Assembly: GCF_034043675.1 (NCBI RefSeq)
Contig: NZ_JAXCLA010000002.1
Span: 186,001 to 250,000 of the forward strand
Reading direction: 5' to 3'
Length of the DNA stretch: 64,000 bases
Source of the DNA: KK5 sp034043675
GTDB lineage: Bacteria > Pseudomonadota > Gammaproteobacteria > Burkholderiales > Burkholderiaceae_C
The first letter of the stretch is position 1. Each line of letters starts with the position of its first letter. The translations under genes were made by a program, and so were the position numbers. Of the stretch, positions 34,933-43,036 are shown in pieces. Under the pieces are notes generated by a model. It was given only the letters and a program-made list of their open reading frames with translations. It had not been told where the DNA came from and did no database searches.

Positions 34933-36723
34933 TCAGAACAGGGCCTCGTCCATCTCCATCAGCGGAGACAGGCCGGAGCGGGCGGTGCGGATCAGCGAGG
35001 CCGTTTCCGGCAACAGCTTGGCGAAGTAAAAGCGCGCGGTGTAGAGCTTCGCGGTGTAGAAGCTGTCGCCCGAGTCCTTCTTCTCCAGCGCGATCTTGGC
35101 CATGCGGGCGAAGAAGTAGGCGAACACCATGTGGCCGGCCACGCGCAGGTAGTCCACCGCGGCGGCGCCGACTTCATCGGGGTTCTGGAAGGCCTTCATG
35201 CCGATCTCGGTCGTCAGCTTGGTGACCTTGTCGCCGATGTCGGCCAGCGGGTTGATAAACTCCTGCATCGCCTCGTTCGTACCCTCTTCCTCGACGAAGG
35301 CGGCGATCTTCTTGCCGAACTTCTTCAGCACGGCGCCGTTGTTCGACAGGATCTTGCGGCCCAGCAGGTCCAGCGACTGCACGGTGTTCGTGCCTTCGTA
35401 GGTCATGTTGATGCGCGAGTCGCGCACGAACTGCTCGACGCCCGACTCGTGGATGTAGCCGTGGCCGCCGTACACCTGCATGCAGTGCGAGGTGGCGATC
35501 CACGCGTTGTCGGAGATGAAGGCTTTAACGATCGGCGTCAGCAGCGCGACCTCGTCGTCGGCTTCCTTGCGTTCATCGGCGTCGCCCGAGGACAGCGCCT
35601 TGTCCAGCGTCAGCGCCACGTACATCGACAGCGCACGGCCGCCTTCGGCGTAGGCACGCGCGGTCAGCAGCATCTTGCGCACGTCGGGGTGAACGATGAT
35701 CGGGTCGGCCGGCTTGTCCGGCGCCTTCGGGCCGGACAGCGCGCGCATCTGGATGCGGTCCTTCGCGTAGGCCGCGGCGTTCTGGTAGGCCACCTCGGTC
35801 AGGCCCAGCGACTGGTTGCCGACGCCCAGGCGGGCGGCATTCATCATCACGAACATCGCCATCAGGCCCTTGTTCGGCTGGCCGACCAGCGTGCCGACGG
35901 CGCCGTCCAGCGCGATCTGCGCGGTGGCGTTGCCGTGGATGCCCATCTTGTGCTCCAGGCCCGTGCAGAACACCGGGTTGCGCTCGCCCAGCGAGCCGTC
36001 GGCGTTGACCTTGAACTTGGGCACGACGAACAGCGAGATGCCCTTGGAGCCTTGCGGTGCATCCGGCAGGCGCGCCAGCACCAGGTGGACGATGTTGTCC
36101 ACCATGTCGTGCTCGCCGGCGGAGATGAAGATCTTCGAGCCGGTGATCTTGTAGCTGCCGTCGCCCAGCGGCTCGGCCTTCGTGCGCAACAGACCCAGGT
36201 CGGTGCCGCAGTGCGGCTCGGTCAGGCACATGGTGCCGGTCCACTCGCCGCTGGTCAGCTTGGGCAGGTAGGTCTTCTTCTGCTCGTCGGTGCCGTGGGC
36301 GTGCAGCGCCTCATACGCGCCGTGCGACAGGCCGGGATACATAGTCCAGGCCTGGTTGGCCGAATTCAGCATCTCGTACAGCGCCTGGTTCAGCAGTACC
36401 GGCAGGCCCTGGCCGCCGTACTCCGGGTCGCAGCCCAGCGCGGGCCAGCCACCTTCGATGTACTGGGCGTAGGCTTCCTTGAAGCCCTTCGGCGGCTTGA
36501 CCTCGTGCGTGGTCTTGTCGAGCGTGCAGCCTTCCAGGTCGCCACTCAGGTTGATCGGCGCGAGCACCTCGGAGGCGAACTTGCCGCCCTCTTCCAGCAC
36601 GGCATTGATCGTGTCCACGTCGATGTCGGCGTGCGCGGGCAACTGCTTCAGTTCGTCGACCGCGTTGAGCAGCTCGTGCATCACGAACTGCATGTCGCGC
36701 AGCGGCGGGTTGTACTGGGGCAT
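34933..36723 (-). CDS. Acyl-CoA dehydrogenase with extended C-terminus
   Basis: A 596-residue FAD-dependent dehydrogenase of the first beta-oxidation step. FAD-binding segments are MCLTEPHCGTDLG and SKIFISAGEHD; the catalytic base region is RINMTYEGTNTVQ. The length and the extra C-terminal helical domain (about 470-590) fit the long AcdA/DmdC-like group rather than short-chain enzymes. It is the first structural gene after the TetR regulator (45 bases), and so probably heads the operon. Confidence 0.94.
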   Translation of the reverse strand: MPQYNPPLRDMQFVMHELLNAVDELKQLPAHADIDVDTINAVLEEGGKFASEVLAPINLSGDLEGCTLDKTTHEVKPPKGFKEAYAQYIEGGWPALGCDPEYGGQGLPVLLNQALYEMLNSANQAWTMYPGLSHGAYEALHAHGTDEQKKTYLPKLTSGEWTGTMCLTEPHCGTDLGLLRTKAEPLGDGSYKITGSKIFISAGEHDMVDNIVHLVLARLPDAPQGSKGISLFVVPKFKVNADGSLGERNPVFCTGLEHKMGIHGNATAQIALDGAVGTLVGQPNKGLMAMFVMMNAARLGVGNQSLGLTEVAYQNAAAYAKDRIQMRALSGPKAPDKPADPIIVHPDVRKMLLTARAYAEGGRALSMYVALTLDKALSSGDADERKEADDEVALLTPIVKAFISDNAWIATSHCMQVYGGHGYIHESGVEQFVRDSRINMTYEGTNTVQSLDLLGRKILSNNGAVLKKFGKKIAAFVEEEGTNEAMQEFINPLADIGDKVTKLTTEIGMKAFQNPDEVGAAAVDYLRVAGHMVFAYFFARMAKIALEKKDSGDSFYTAKLYTARFYFAKLLPETASLIRTARSGLSPLMEMDEALF

Positions 36724-36768
36724 GTCGGTCTCCTGGAGGACGGGTGAGTGTGGAAAGGAAGTAACGGT

Positions 36769-37479
36769 TTACCTGGACGGCACGCGGCGATGCTCTGCAT
36801 CGGCCGCGATACCCGCCGCGGTGGCGTAGAACTGGACCATGCGCTCGAAGCCTGTGCCGGCCCGCGGCAGGGCGCCGGGTATGCGCATGAAGCGGGCGTC
36901 GTGGTGCAGCGAGAGGATCAGGCCGTGCAGTTCGAACAGGATCTGTTCAACGTCGGCATCGGCGCGCAGGTGGCCTTCGTCCTTGGCCATGCCGATGGCC
37001 TTGCTCATCGCCGAGTGCCAGGCATGGACCATGGCCACCAGCGCATCGCGCACCGGGCCCGGGCGGTCGTCGAACTCGACGGCGCCGCTGATGTAGATGC
37101 AGCCGGAGTCGATCTCCTGCGAGACGCGGTACACCCAGCGCTCGAACATCGCGCGCAGCCGCGGCAGGCCGCGCGGCTCGCGGATCGAGGTGAAGAACAC
37201 CTCTTCCTCGAACTTCCGGTGGTATTCGGTGACGACGGCGATCTGCAGTTCCTCGCGCGAGCCGAAATGGGCGAACACGCCCGACTTGCTCATCTTCGTC
37301 ACGTCCGCCAGCGCGCCGATCGACAGCCCTTCCAGGCCCATGTGCGAGGCCAGCGCCAGCGCGGCGTCGAGGATGACGGCGCGGGTCTGCTGGCCTTTCT
37401 GGAGCGAACGGGCCACGCGCACCGGCTTCGGTCGCGGAGCGGCTACGGAAGGCTTGCTGGCACTGGGCAGGGCTGACAC
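36769..37479 (-). CDS. TetR-family regulator of the beta-oxidation operon
   Basis: A 236-residue regulator with the TetR helix-turn-helix (about residues 31-75: TRAVILDAALALASH, then MSKSGVFAHFGSREEL) and a C-terminal ligand domain. It probably represses the acyl-CoA dehydrogenase operon until an acyl-CoA binds. The frame is open to 37629, but the upstream part is AT-rich, unlike coding sequence here, and contains a promoter-like element and dyad, so I start at GTG 37479; the ATG at 37584 is the alternative. Confidence 0.82.
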   Translation of the reverse strand: MSALPSASKPSVAAPRPKPVRVARSLQKGQQTRAVILDAALALASHMGLEGLSIGALADVTKMSKSGVFAHFGSREELQIAVVTEYHRKFEEEVFFTSIREPRGLPRLRAMFERWVYRVSQEIDSGCIYISGAVEFDDRPGPVRDALVAMVHAWHSAMSKAIGMAKDEGHLRADADVEQILFELHGLILSLHHDARFMRIPGALPRAGTGFERMVQFYATAAGIAADAEHRRVPSR

Positions 37480-37510
37480 GGCGTCGTCGTTCGGGCTGAA
37501 TTCGGAGCGC

Positions 37511-37532
37511 GAATAATAAAACGAACGGTCGT
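37511..37532 (-). promoter_or_regulatory. Candidate TetR operator and -10 box
   Basis: The dyad ACGA-ACGG-TCGT at 37521-37532 sits just upstream of TATTAT (minus strand), in an AT-rich patch (37505-37555) that stands out from its surroundings. A repressor bound there would sit between the -35 and -10 boxes. It lies about 40 bases upstream of the chosen TetR start, which would make the regulator autoregulated. Confidence 0.45.
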
Positions 37533-37710
37533 GCTTTTTTATTAAATTTTTTCGAGCGCTGCAAAAAGCAGAGCCGCCGTGCATTCGCGGGATCTTTCGA
37601 TGACATGTCGATGAACGCCTCGCCGCCATGCGGGAATTCCCCAGTGACCCCCGCCAGATCTTGAGTTAGCGCGCACTATTGCAGTACCCTAGCCGCTGGA
37701 GGTCAACGCT

Positions 37711-38268
37711 GTGGACGTGCTTCAACTGGATGTCTCTGGCCGGCCGCAAGCCTGGATCACGACCCGTGAAGCCGCCGTGATCTACGCGAGCGACGGCATT
37801 GCCTGGACGCTTGGCGACCCGTGCCAGACGCTGCGCGGTGGCCTGCAGCGCCGCACCGGCCAGCAGTCGCGCATCGAGGTCCACCCGATCGTGGCGGTGC
37901 GCGGCGCCGTCCCCAGCCGGGCCTGGCGTCAGGCTCCGGCCCTCTCCAACAGCAAGCTCTTCCTGCGTGACCGCCACGTTTGCGCCTACTGCGGCCACAC
38001 CCATCATCTGGACGACCTGACCCGCGAGCACATCCAGCCCACATCGCGCGGCGGCCAGGACACGTGGATGAACTGCATCACCGCCTGCCGTGGCTGCAAC
38101 GGCCGCAAGGGCAACCGGCTGCCGGAGGAGGCGAACATGAGCCTGCTCTACCTGCCCTACGTGCCCAGCCTGCACGAAGACATGATCCTGCGCGGCCGCC
38201 GCATCCTGGCCGACCAGATGGAGTTCCTGCTCGCCAGCGTGCCGCGCTCGAGCCGTCTGCATGGCTGA
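37711..38268 (+). CDS. HNH endonuclease
   Basis: A 185-residue protein whose C-terminal half is an HNH_5-type zinc-associated nuclease: CAYCG, then TREHIQPTSRGG, WMNCITACRGCNGRKGNR. The four cysteines of two CxxC pairs and the catalytic His and Asn are present. The N-terminal 80 residues are of unknown fold. The start is GTG with GGAGG eight bases upstream. Proteins of this type are common stand-alone genes in betaproteobacteria; the cut site is not known. Confidence 0.9.
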   Translation: MDVLQLDVSGRPQAWITTREAAVIYASDGIAWTLGDPCQTLRGGLQRRTGQQSRIEVHPIVAVRGAVPSRAWRQAPALSNSKLFLRDRHVCAYCGHTHHLDDLTREHIQPTSRGGQDTWMNCITACRGCNGRKGNRLPEEANMSLLYLPYVPSLHEDMILRGRRILADQMEFLLASVPRSSRLHG

Positions 38269-38378
38269 ACCGACACATAAGCTGCGGCTCGTTGCTTGAA
38301 GGTAAAGACGTCTTGGCCGCGTCAACGTCGGCACAATATGCCCCGTTGGGCGCTCATCGCCCCCGTGGAGTTCGCATC

Positions 38379-38858
38379 ATGTTGAAGAAGATTTTGATCG
38401 TCGCCAGCGTCGTCGCCCTGAGCGCCTGCGCCACCAGCAGCCCCGACGTCGTGCAGTACCGCGACACCCAGCGCATGTCGACCGTGCAGGACGCGACGGT
38501 CCTCTCGGTCCGCCCCGTCACGGTGGATGGCTCGCAGAGCGGCATCGGCGCGGTCAGCGGCGCGATGGTCGGCTCGGTGGCCGGTGGCGGCGTCGGCGGC
38601 AACTGGCGTGACCGCCAGGCGGGCAGCGTCGTCGGCCTGATCGCTGGCGCGCTGATCGGTAACGCGGTCGAGCGCAGCTCGACCCGCCAGGATGGCTACG
38701 AGATCCTCGTGCAACTGCGCAATGGCGAGCGCCGCTCGGTGATCCAGGGCCGCGGCGAAGAGACGCTGGCTGCGGGCGACGCGGTGATCCTGACGACCAC
38801 CGCCGGCAAGACCCGCATCACGCGTGCGCCGGTCGTCGTCGCGCCCGACAGGAGCTGA
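38379..38858 (+). CDS. Glycine-zipper outer-membrane lipoprotein (SlyB/Pcp-like)
   Basis: A 159-residue lipoprotein: signal segment with lipobox LSAC (Cys17), a beta-rich region, then two Gly-rich hydrophobic segments (GAVSGAMVGSVAGGGVGG, then VVGLIAGALIGNAVE) of the glycine-zipper 2TM type, and a C-terminal beta domain (YEILVQLRNGERRSV). It is likely an outer-membrane envelope-integrity protein. The ATG at 38379 begins the signal peptide. A strong terminator follows it. Confidence 0.92.
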   Translation: MLKKILIVASVVALSACATSSPDVVQYRDTQRMSTVQDATVLSVRPVTVDGSQSGIGAVSGAMVGSVAGGGVGGNWRDRQAGSVVGLIAGALIGNAVERSSTRQDGYEILVQLRNGERRSVIQGRGEETLAAGDAVILTTTAGKTRITRAPVVVAPDRS

Positions 38859-38876
38859 TCGCTCCCTCGGCGAACA

Positions 38877-38902
38877 AGCCGCAGCCTCGCTGCGGCTTTT
38901 TT
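38877..38902 (+). terminator. Rho-independent terminator after the lipoprotein gene
   Basis: AGCCGCAG-CCTCG-CTGCGGCT is a perfect 8-base stem with a 5-base loop followed by a run of six T on the plus strand, beginning 18 bases after the lipoprotein stop. It also borders the stop of the convergent zinc-ribbon gene. Confidence 0.88.
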
Positions 38903-39207
38903 CATTTCGGCTTGCGGATCAGCGTGCGCTGGAACCAGGCCTCGTTCATGCGTTGCAGGAAGACCGCGTTGATCGGGAGGCCCGACTTGTCTGCCAGCAC
39001 CGCCTCGGCCCCGCAGTAGGGGCACATCGCCGTCTGCTGCTCCACCGCGCTCGGGTCGTTCATGTTGTCCATGGTCAGGCCCAGCCAGCCGACGATCTCC
39101 TCGGGCGGGAAGACCTCCATGCAGTTGCAGCAGCCGCAGCGTTTGCTGGCCTGGATCTGCCCAAAGTTGTTGGACAGGTAACGATAGGCGGCGAGCAGCT
39201 CGTTCAT
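38902..39207 (-). CDS. Small zinc-ribbon-like protein of unknown function
   Basis: A 101-residue cytoplasmic protein with two cysteine clusters, CGCCNC (about residues 25-30) and CPYCG (about 63-67), spaced as in a zinc ribbon. I do not recognise a named family. The ATG at 39207 was chosen because the frame upstream lacks coding character and overlaps the TIR gene promoter region. It is divergent from the TIR gene, with 115 bases between the starts. Confidence 0.75.
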   Translation of the reverse strand: MNELLAAYRYLSNNFGQIQASKRCGCCNCMEVFPPEEIVGWLGLTMDNMNDPSAVEQQTAMCPYCGAEAVLADKSGLPINAVFLQRMNEAWFQRTLIRKPK

Positions 39208-39247
39208 GCGCCGAGTGGAATCGATCGGCGCATGCCGGTCAATCGAG

Positions 39248-39257
39248 TAACTCGTTA
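39248..39257. promoter_or_regulatory. TAACTCGTTA dyad between zinc-ribbon and TIR genes
   Basis: A 10-base element with TAAC/GTTA arms. The reverse complement of the same 10-mer occurs at 55156-55165 upstream of the Sia operon. Both copies are in gene-free divergent promoter regions. Confidence 0.3.
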
Positions 39258-39263
39258 TGTCAG

Positions 39264-39290
39264 CGGTTCCTCCACAAGGGAGTGGAACCG
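39264..39290. repeat. Inverted repeat upstream of the TIR gene
   Basis: CGGTTCC and GGAACCG are perfect 7-base arms separated by 13 bases, 33 bases before the TIR start. It could be an operator or an RNA hairpin in the 5' leader; the sequence alone does not decide. Confidence 0.35.
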
Positions 39291-39322
39291 GCGCCGCGCG
39301 CCGCAGCGTATAAGTCGGGCCG

Positions 39323-40306
39323 ATGCAGAACATCTTCATCAGCTACCGGCGCGACGACACCGAAGGCCAGGCCGGCCGCCTGTTCGAGGCGCTGCGCAGC
39401 GAGTTCGGGGCGGAGCATGTGTTCATGGACGTGGCGACGATCGAACCCGGCGTCGACTTCCGCCGCGCGATCGAGCGCAACACCGCCGACTGCGGCGTGC
39501 TGCTGGCGCTCATCGGCCGAGGCTGGCTCACCCTGACGGACGAACAGGGGCGGCGCCGCATCGACGACCCGGACGATTTCGTGCGCCTGGAGACCGCGGC
39601 CGCGCTGAAGCGCGACATCCCGGTCGTGCCGGTACTGGTGCACGGCGCGCAGATGCCGCGCGCGGATCAGCTGCCGGCCGACCTGCACGACCTGGCCTAC
39701 CGCAACGCCGTCGAGCTGAGCCACGCGCGCTGGGATTCCGACGTGCAACTGCTGATCACCGCGCTGCGGCGCGTGCTCGAACGCACGCCGGGCGGCGAGC
39801 CCTCGCCGCGGCGACGCTGGCTGCCGCTCGGCGCCGTCGGCGCGCTGGCGGCCGCGACATTGGCCGGCATCCATTTCTGGCCGGCTGCGAAGCCATCCGT
39901 CGTGCCGCCGGTGGTCCTGTCGGCCTCGACACCGCTGACGCTGCCGGCGACCGGCGCCGGTCCCGCCTCGGCCCCGGCTTCCACGCCGACGCCCGCTCCA
40001 GCCCCCGCACCGACGCAACCCACGGCCCACGGCAGCGGCATCTGCGTCAACGGCTATGTGTGGCGCGAGGCGCGGCCGGGCGACATCGTCTGCGTCACGC
40101 CCAAGCGCCGCTCGATCACGGTCAACGAGAACCAACAGGCCGACAGCCGCCGACGGCCGAAGGGCGGCGCCAGCGGGCCGGACACCTGTGTCGTCGGCTT
40201 TGTCTGGCGAGAGGCCTTCGATGGCGACCATGTCTGCGTCAAGCCGGCCTCGCGCGAGGCCGCTGCCGAGGACAACCGCGAAGGCCCGTCCCGCGTCGTG
40301 CCCTGA
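39323..40306 (+). CDS. TIR-domain membrane protein with duplicated C-terminal cysteine motif
   Basis: A 327-residue protein. Residues 1-150 are a bacterial TIR domain (FISYRRDD, then VFMDVATIEPG, and Glu90 in DDFVRLE at the place of the NADase catalytic Glu). One transmembrane helix follows (about 168-186), then a Pro/Ala/Thr linker (190-236). The end has two copies of a motif, C-V-x-G-[YF]-V-W-R-E-A-x-x-G-D-x-V-C-V, at 241-258 and 289-306. Each copy has two Cys 16 residues apart. Topology predicts cytoplasmic TIR and periplasmic repeats, like a sensor-effector. No obvious defence neighbours. Function unknown. Confidence 0.85.
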   Translation: MQNIFISYRRDDTEGQAGRLFEALRSEFGAEHVFMDVATIEPGVDFRRAIERNTADCGVLLALIGRGWLTLTDEQGRRRIDDPDDFVRLETAAALKRDIPVVPVLVHGAQMPRADQLPADLHDLAYRNAVELSHARWDSDVQLLITALRRVLERTPGGEPSPRRRWLPLGAVGALAAATLAGIHFWPAAKPSVVPPVVLSASTPLTLPATGAGPASAPASTPTPAPAPAPTQPTAHGSGICVNGYVWREARPGDIVCVTPKRRSITVNENQQADSRRRPKGGASGPDTCVVGFVWREAFDGDHVCVKPASREAAAEDNREGPSRVVP

Positions 40307-40331
40307 GCCGCGCTGAACGGCAGGCCGGCGC

Positions 40332-40781
40332 TCAGAACGACTTCTTCGCCACCTTCTGATGCTCGGTGGGCACCAGCATCAGCGCCGCCGAGCCGTAGTA
40401 CTTGTGGAACTCGGCCACCATCTCGCCCTTGGCGATCACCGGGTCGCTGGCCGTCAGCGCGCGCGCCTCGTCGATGTCCTTCACCGCGAAGATGAACATG
40501 CCGCGCCAGCCGTCCGTGCCGTCGAAGGGACCGGCCACCGCCAGCTTGCCTTCGTCGGCCAGGCGCTTGATGTTGGCGAAGTGGCCTTTGAACATCTCGT
40601 CGCGCTCGGGCCCGGCGGGCATCTTGTTCGGCCCGGTCTTCAGGATCACCAGCACATAGGCACGCATGCCGTGCTCGTCGGCACCGACGCTCTTGGCCAG
40701 GGCCTCGTCGAAGGCCGGTGCCTGGGCCAAGGCGGCCGGCATGGCGCAAGCCAGCAGCGCGGCGATTGCGATTCGAAACAT
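40332..40781 (-). CDS. Exported YciI-like protein
   Basis: A 149-residue protein with signal peptide (cleavage near ALA-QA, about residue 19) and a YciI/ferredoxin-like alpha-beta domain: AYVLVILKTGPNK, then HFANIKRLADEGKLAVAGPF and DPVIAKGEMV. YciI proteins are usually cytoplasmic; the secreted form is less common. Function is not established. The ATG at 40781 has AAGGAG seven bases upstream. It is divergent from the metallo-beta-lactamase with 56 bases between the starts. Confidence 0.88.
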   Translation of the reverse strand: MFRIAIAALLACAMPAALAQAPAFDEALAKSVGADEHGMRAYVLVILKTGPNKMPAGPERDEMFKGHFANIKRLADEGKLAVAGPFDGTDGWRGMFIFAVKDIDEARALTASDPVIAKGEMVAEFHKYYGSAALMLVPTEHQKVAKKSF

Positions 40782-40837
40782 CGTCGTCTCCTTCAAGCGG
40801 CATGCCATCGTAGCGGCGGCCTCCACAATGCCCCTCC

Positions 40838-41695
40838 ATGAAAACACGCCCCCTGACCCTCCTTCTTGCTGCCCTGCTCGCCGCCGCCAGCGCCCGCGCC
40901 GCCGATGACCTGCCTCAGCTCAAGCCCTACCTCGCCCAACCCGGCTGGCTGACGCCGATCGCGCCGCTGCGCATCGCCGACCACACCTGGCAGGTCGGCG
41001 CCGCGGGCATCACGGCGCTGCTGATCAAGACCGAGGCCGGCGCGGTGCTGATCGACGGCGGCATGCCGCAGGCGGCCGAGCTGCTGCTGGCCAACATCCG
41101 CAAGCTGGGCCTGCAGCCGGGCGACGTGAAGCTGATCCTGAACACCCATGCCCACGCCGACCACGCCGGCCCGCTGGCCGCAGTCAAGCGCGCCACCGGC
41201 GCCACGCTGGTCGCGAACGCCGAATCGGCCGCGCTGATGGCCCGCGGCGGTACGCACGACATCCACTTCGGCGACGACATCGCCTACCCGCCGGTGCAGG
41301 CCGACCGCCTGATCCAGGACGGCGAGCTCATCCAGCTCGGCGCCATCACCTTCACGCCCACCTTCACCCCCGGCCACACGCCCGGCAGCACCAGCTGGAC
41401 CTGGACAGACACGCAGGGCGGCAAGCCGCTGCGCATCGCCTATGTCGACAGCCTCAGCGCGCCCGGCTACCAGTTGGTCGGCAATCTCGGCTACCCGCAC
41501 ATCGTCGAGGCCTACACGGGCAGCATCGCGCGGATCCGCACCCTCCCCTGCGACCTGCTGCTGACCCCACACCCCGACCAGAGCGGCTGGAACTATGCCG
41601 ACACGGCGAACCCGCATCCCCAACCGATGAGCTGCCGCGCCTACGCCGACGAGGCCGAAGCAAACCTGAAGTCGCGCCTGCAATCCAAGCAATAA
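40838..41695 (+). CDS. Subclass B3 metallo-beta-lactamase
   Basis: A 285-residue secreted zinc hydrolase with signal peptide (cleavage near ARA-AD, about residue 21). The B3 zinc ligands are complete: His104, His106, Asp108 and His109 (HAHADH), His180 (PGHTPGS) and His245 (TPHPDQSGW). The segment DSLSAPGYQLVGN is typical of B3 enzymes such as those of environmental betaproteobacteria. It probably hydrolyses beta-lactams including carbapenems in the periplasm; the actual spectrum is inference. No mobile element is adjacent, so it looks chromosomal and intrinsic. Confidence 0.9.
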   Translation: MKTRPLTLLLAALLAAASARAADDLPQLKPYLAQPGWLTPIAPLRIADHTWQVGAAGITALLIKTEAGAVLIDGGMPQAAELLLANIRKLGLQPGDVKLILNTHAHADHAGPLAAVKRATGATLVANAESAALMARGGTHDIHFGDDIAYPPVQADRLIQDGELIQLGAITFTPTFTPGHTPGSTSWTWTDTQGGKPLRIAYVDSLSAPGYQLVGNLGYPHIVEAYTGSIARIRTLPCDLLLTPHPDQSGWNYADTANPHPQPMSCRAYADEAEANLKSRLQSKQ

Positions 41696-41806
41696 AACCC
41701 AAAACAGGTCAAAGTTCGCTCTTGTACGGCTGAAGTCCCGCTCCTACCATCCGCGCACACCGCCTCAGAGCGGTTCGCAGAAGAACACAGGAGACAGGCC
41801 CCGGCC

Positions 41807-43036
41807 ATGAGAAGCACGCGAGCCCCCGCGTTGTCCGCCACCGAGCTTGCGGTGCTCGAGGGCGTGATGTGGTCGCACGGCCCGTCGCGCGATGCGCTCT
41901 GCTCGCACCTGAATTCCTCGAAGACGCGGGCCAACGCACTGGTCGCCGGCCTGATCGAACAGGGCTGGCTCGACGAGATCGGCCCGCGCGCCTCTTCCGG
42001 TGGCCGCCGCGCCGAGACCCTGCAGCTGCACCGTGGCCTCGGCGTGCTGCTGGGCGTGGACCTCGGCGCCACCGGCGTGGACATCGCCGTGCTCGGCACC
42101 GACCTGCAGGTGCTGGCCCGCCATGCCGAACCGGTCGACGTGCGCGAGGGTCCCGGTGTCGTCTTCACCTTGATCCGCACGCTGATGCGCCGCCTGCTCG
42201 CGCAGCTGAAGCTCAAGCCCAGGGACGTGCTGGCGATCGGCATCGGCGTGCCCGGCCCGGTCGATTTCGAGAGCGGCCAACTGGTCGAGCCGCCGCTGAT
42301 GCCGCTGTGGGACCGCTACTCGATCCGCGACGACCTGCGCGCCGAGTACGAGGCCCCGGTCTGGGTGGACAACGACGTCAACCTGATGGCGCTCGGCGAG
42401 CTGTGGCGGCTCAAGCGCACGCTGCCGAACTTCCTCGTCATCAAGATCGGCACCGGCATCGGCTGCGGCATCGTCTGCCACGGCGAGGTCTACCGCGGCG
42501 CCAACGGCTCGGCCGGTGACGTCGGCCACATCTGCGTGGACCCGGCCGGCCCGCGCTGCCGCTGCGGCAACCTCGGCTGCGTGGAGGCGATGGCCGCCGG
42601 CCCGGCGATCGCGCGGCTGGGCCAGGAAGCGGCGCAGGCTGGCGAAAGCGAATGGCTGGCCCGCACGCTGGCCGAGCGCGGCGGCGAGCTGACGCCCGAG
42701 GACGTGGGCAACGCCAGCCGCCACGGCGACGCCGCCGCGAACGCGATCGTCCAGCGCTCGGGCGCCCTGGTCGGCCAGATGCTGGCCTCGGTGGTGAACT
42801 TCTTCAACCCGTCGCACGTGTTCATCGGCGGCGGTGTCACCGGCATCGGGCCACTGTTCCTCGCCTCACTTCGGCAGAGCGTCTACCAGCGCTCGCTGGC
42901 CCTGTCGACGCGGCACCTGGAGATCGTGCTGTCGCCGCTGGGCGAGAACGCCGGCGTGATCGGTGCCGGGGTGCTGGCGCTGCAGGAGGTGCTGCGCTTG
43001 TCGGTGTCGTCCAGACGGGAAAGGGTGGCAGCATGA
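41807..43036 (+). CDS. ROK-family transcriptional regulator of a sugar operon
   Basis: A 409-residue regulator with a N-terminal winged helix-turn-helix (about residues 10-70) and a ROK sugar-kinase-like domain. ROK features: VDLGATGVDIAVLG, GIGVPGPVDFESG, VDNDVNLMALGE and the zinc site GHICVDPAGPRCRCGNLGC. It likely represses or activates the following ABC transporter and catabolic genes in response to a sugar. The ATG overlap with the ATPase gene (ATGA) shows they are cotranscribed. Confidence 0.92.
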   Translation: MRSTRAPALSATELAVLEGVMWSHGPSRDALCSHLNSSKTRANALVAGLIEQGWLDEIGPRASSGGRRAETLQLHRGLGVLLGVDLGATGVDIAVLGTDLQVLARHAEPVDVREGPGVVFTLIRTLMRRLLAQLKLKPRDVLAIGIGVPGPVDFESGQLVEPPLMPLWDRYSIRDDLRAEYEAPVWVDNDVNLMALGELWRLKRTLPNFLVIKIGTGIGCGIVCHGEVYRGANGSAGDVGHICVDPAGPRCRCGNLGCVEAMAAGPAIARLGQEAAQAGESEWLARTLAERGGELTPEDVGNASRHGDAAANAIVQRSGALVGQMLASVVNFFNPSHVFIGGGVTGIGPLFLASLRQSVYQRSLALSTRHLEIVLSPLGENAGVIGAGVLALQEVLRLSVSSRRERVAA

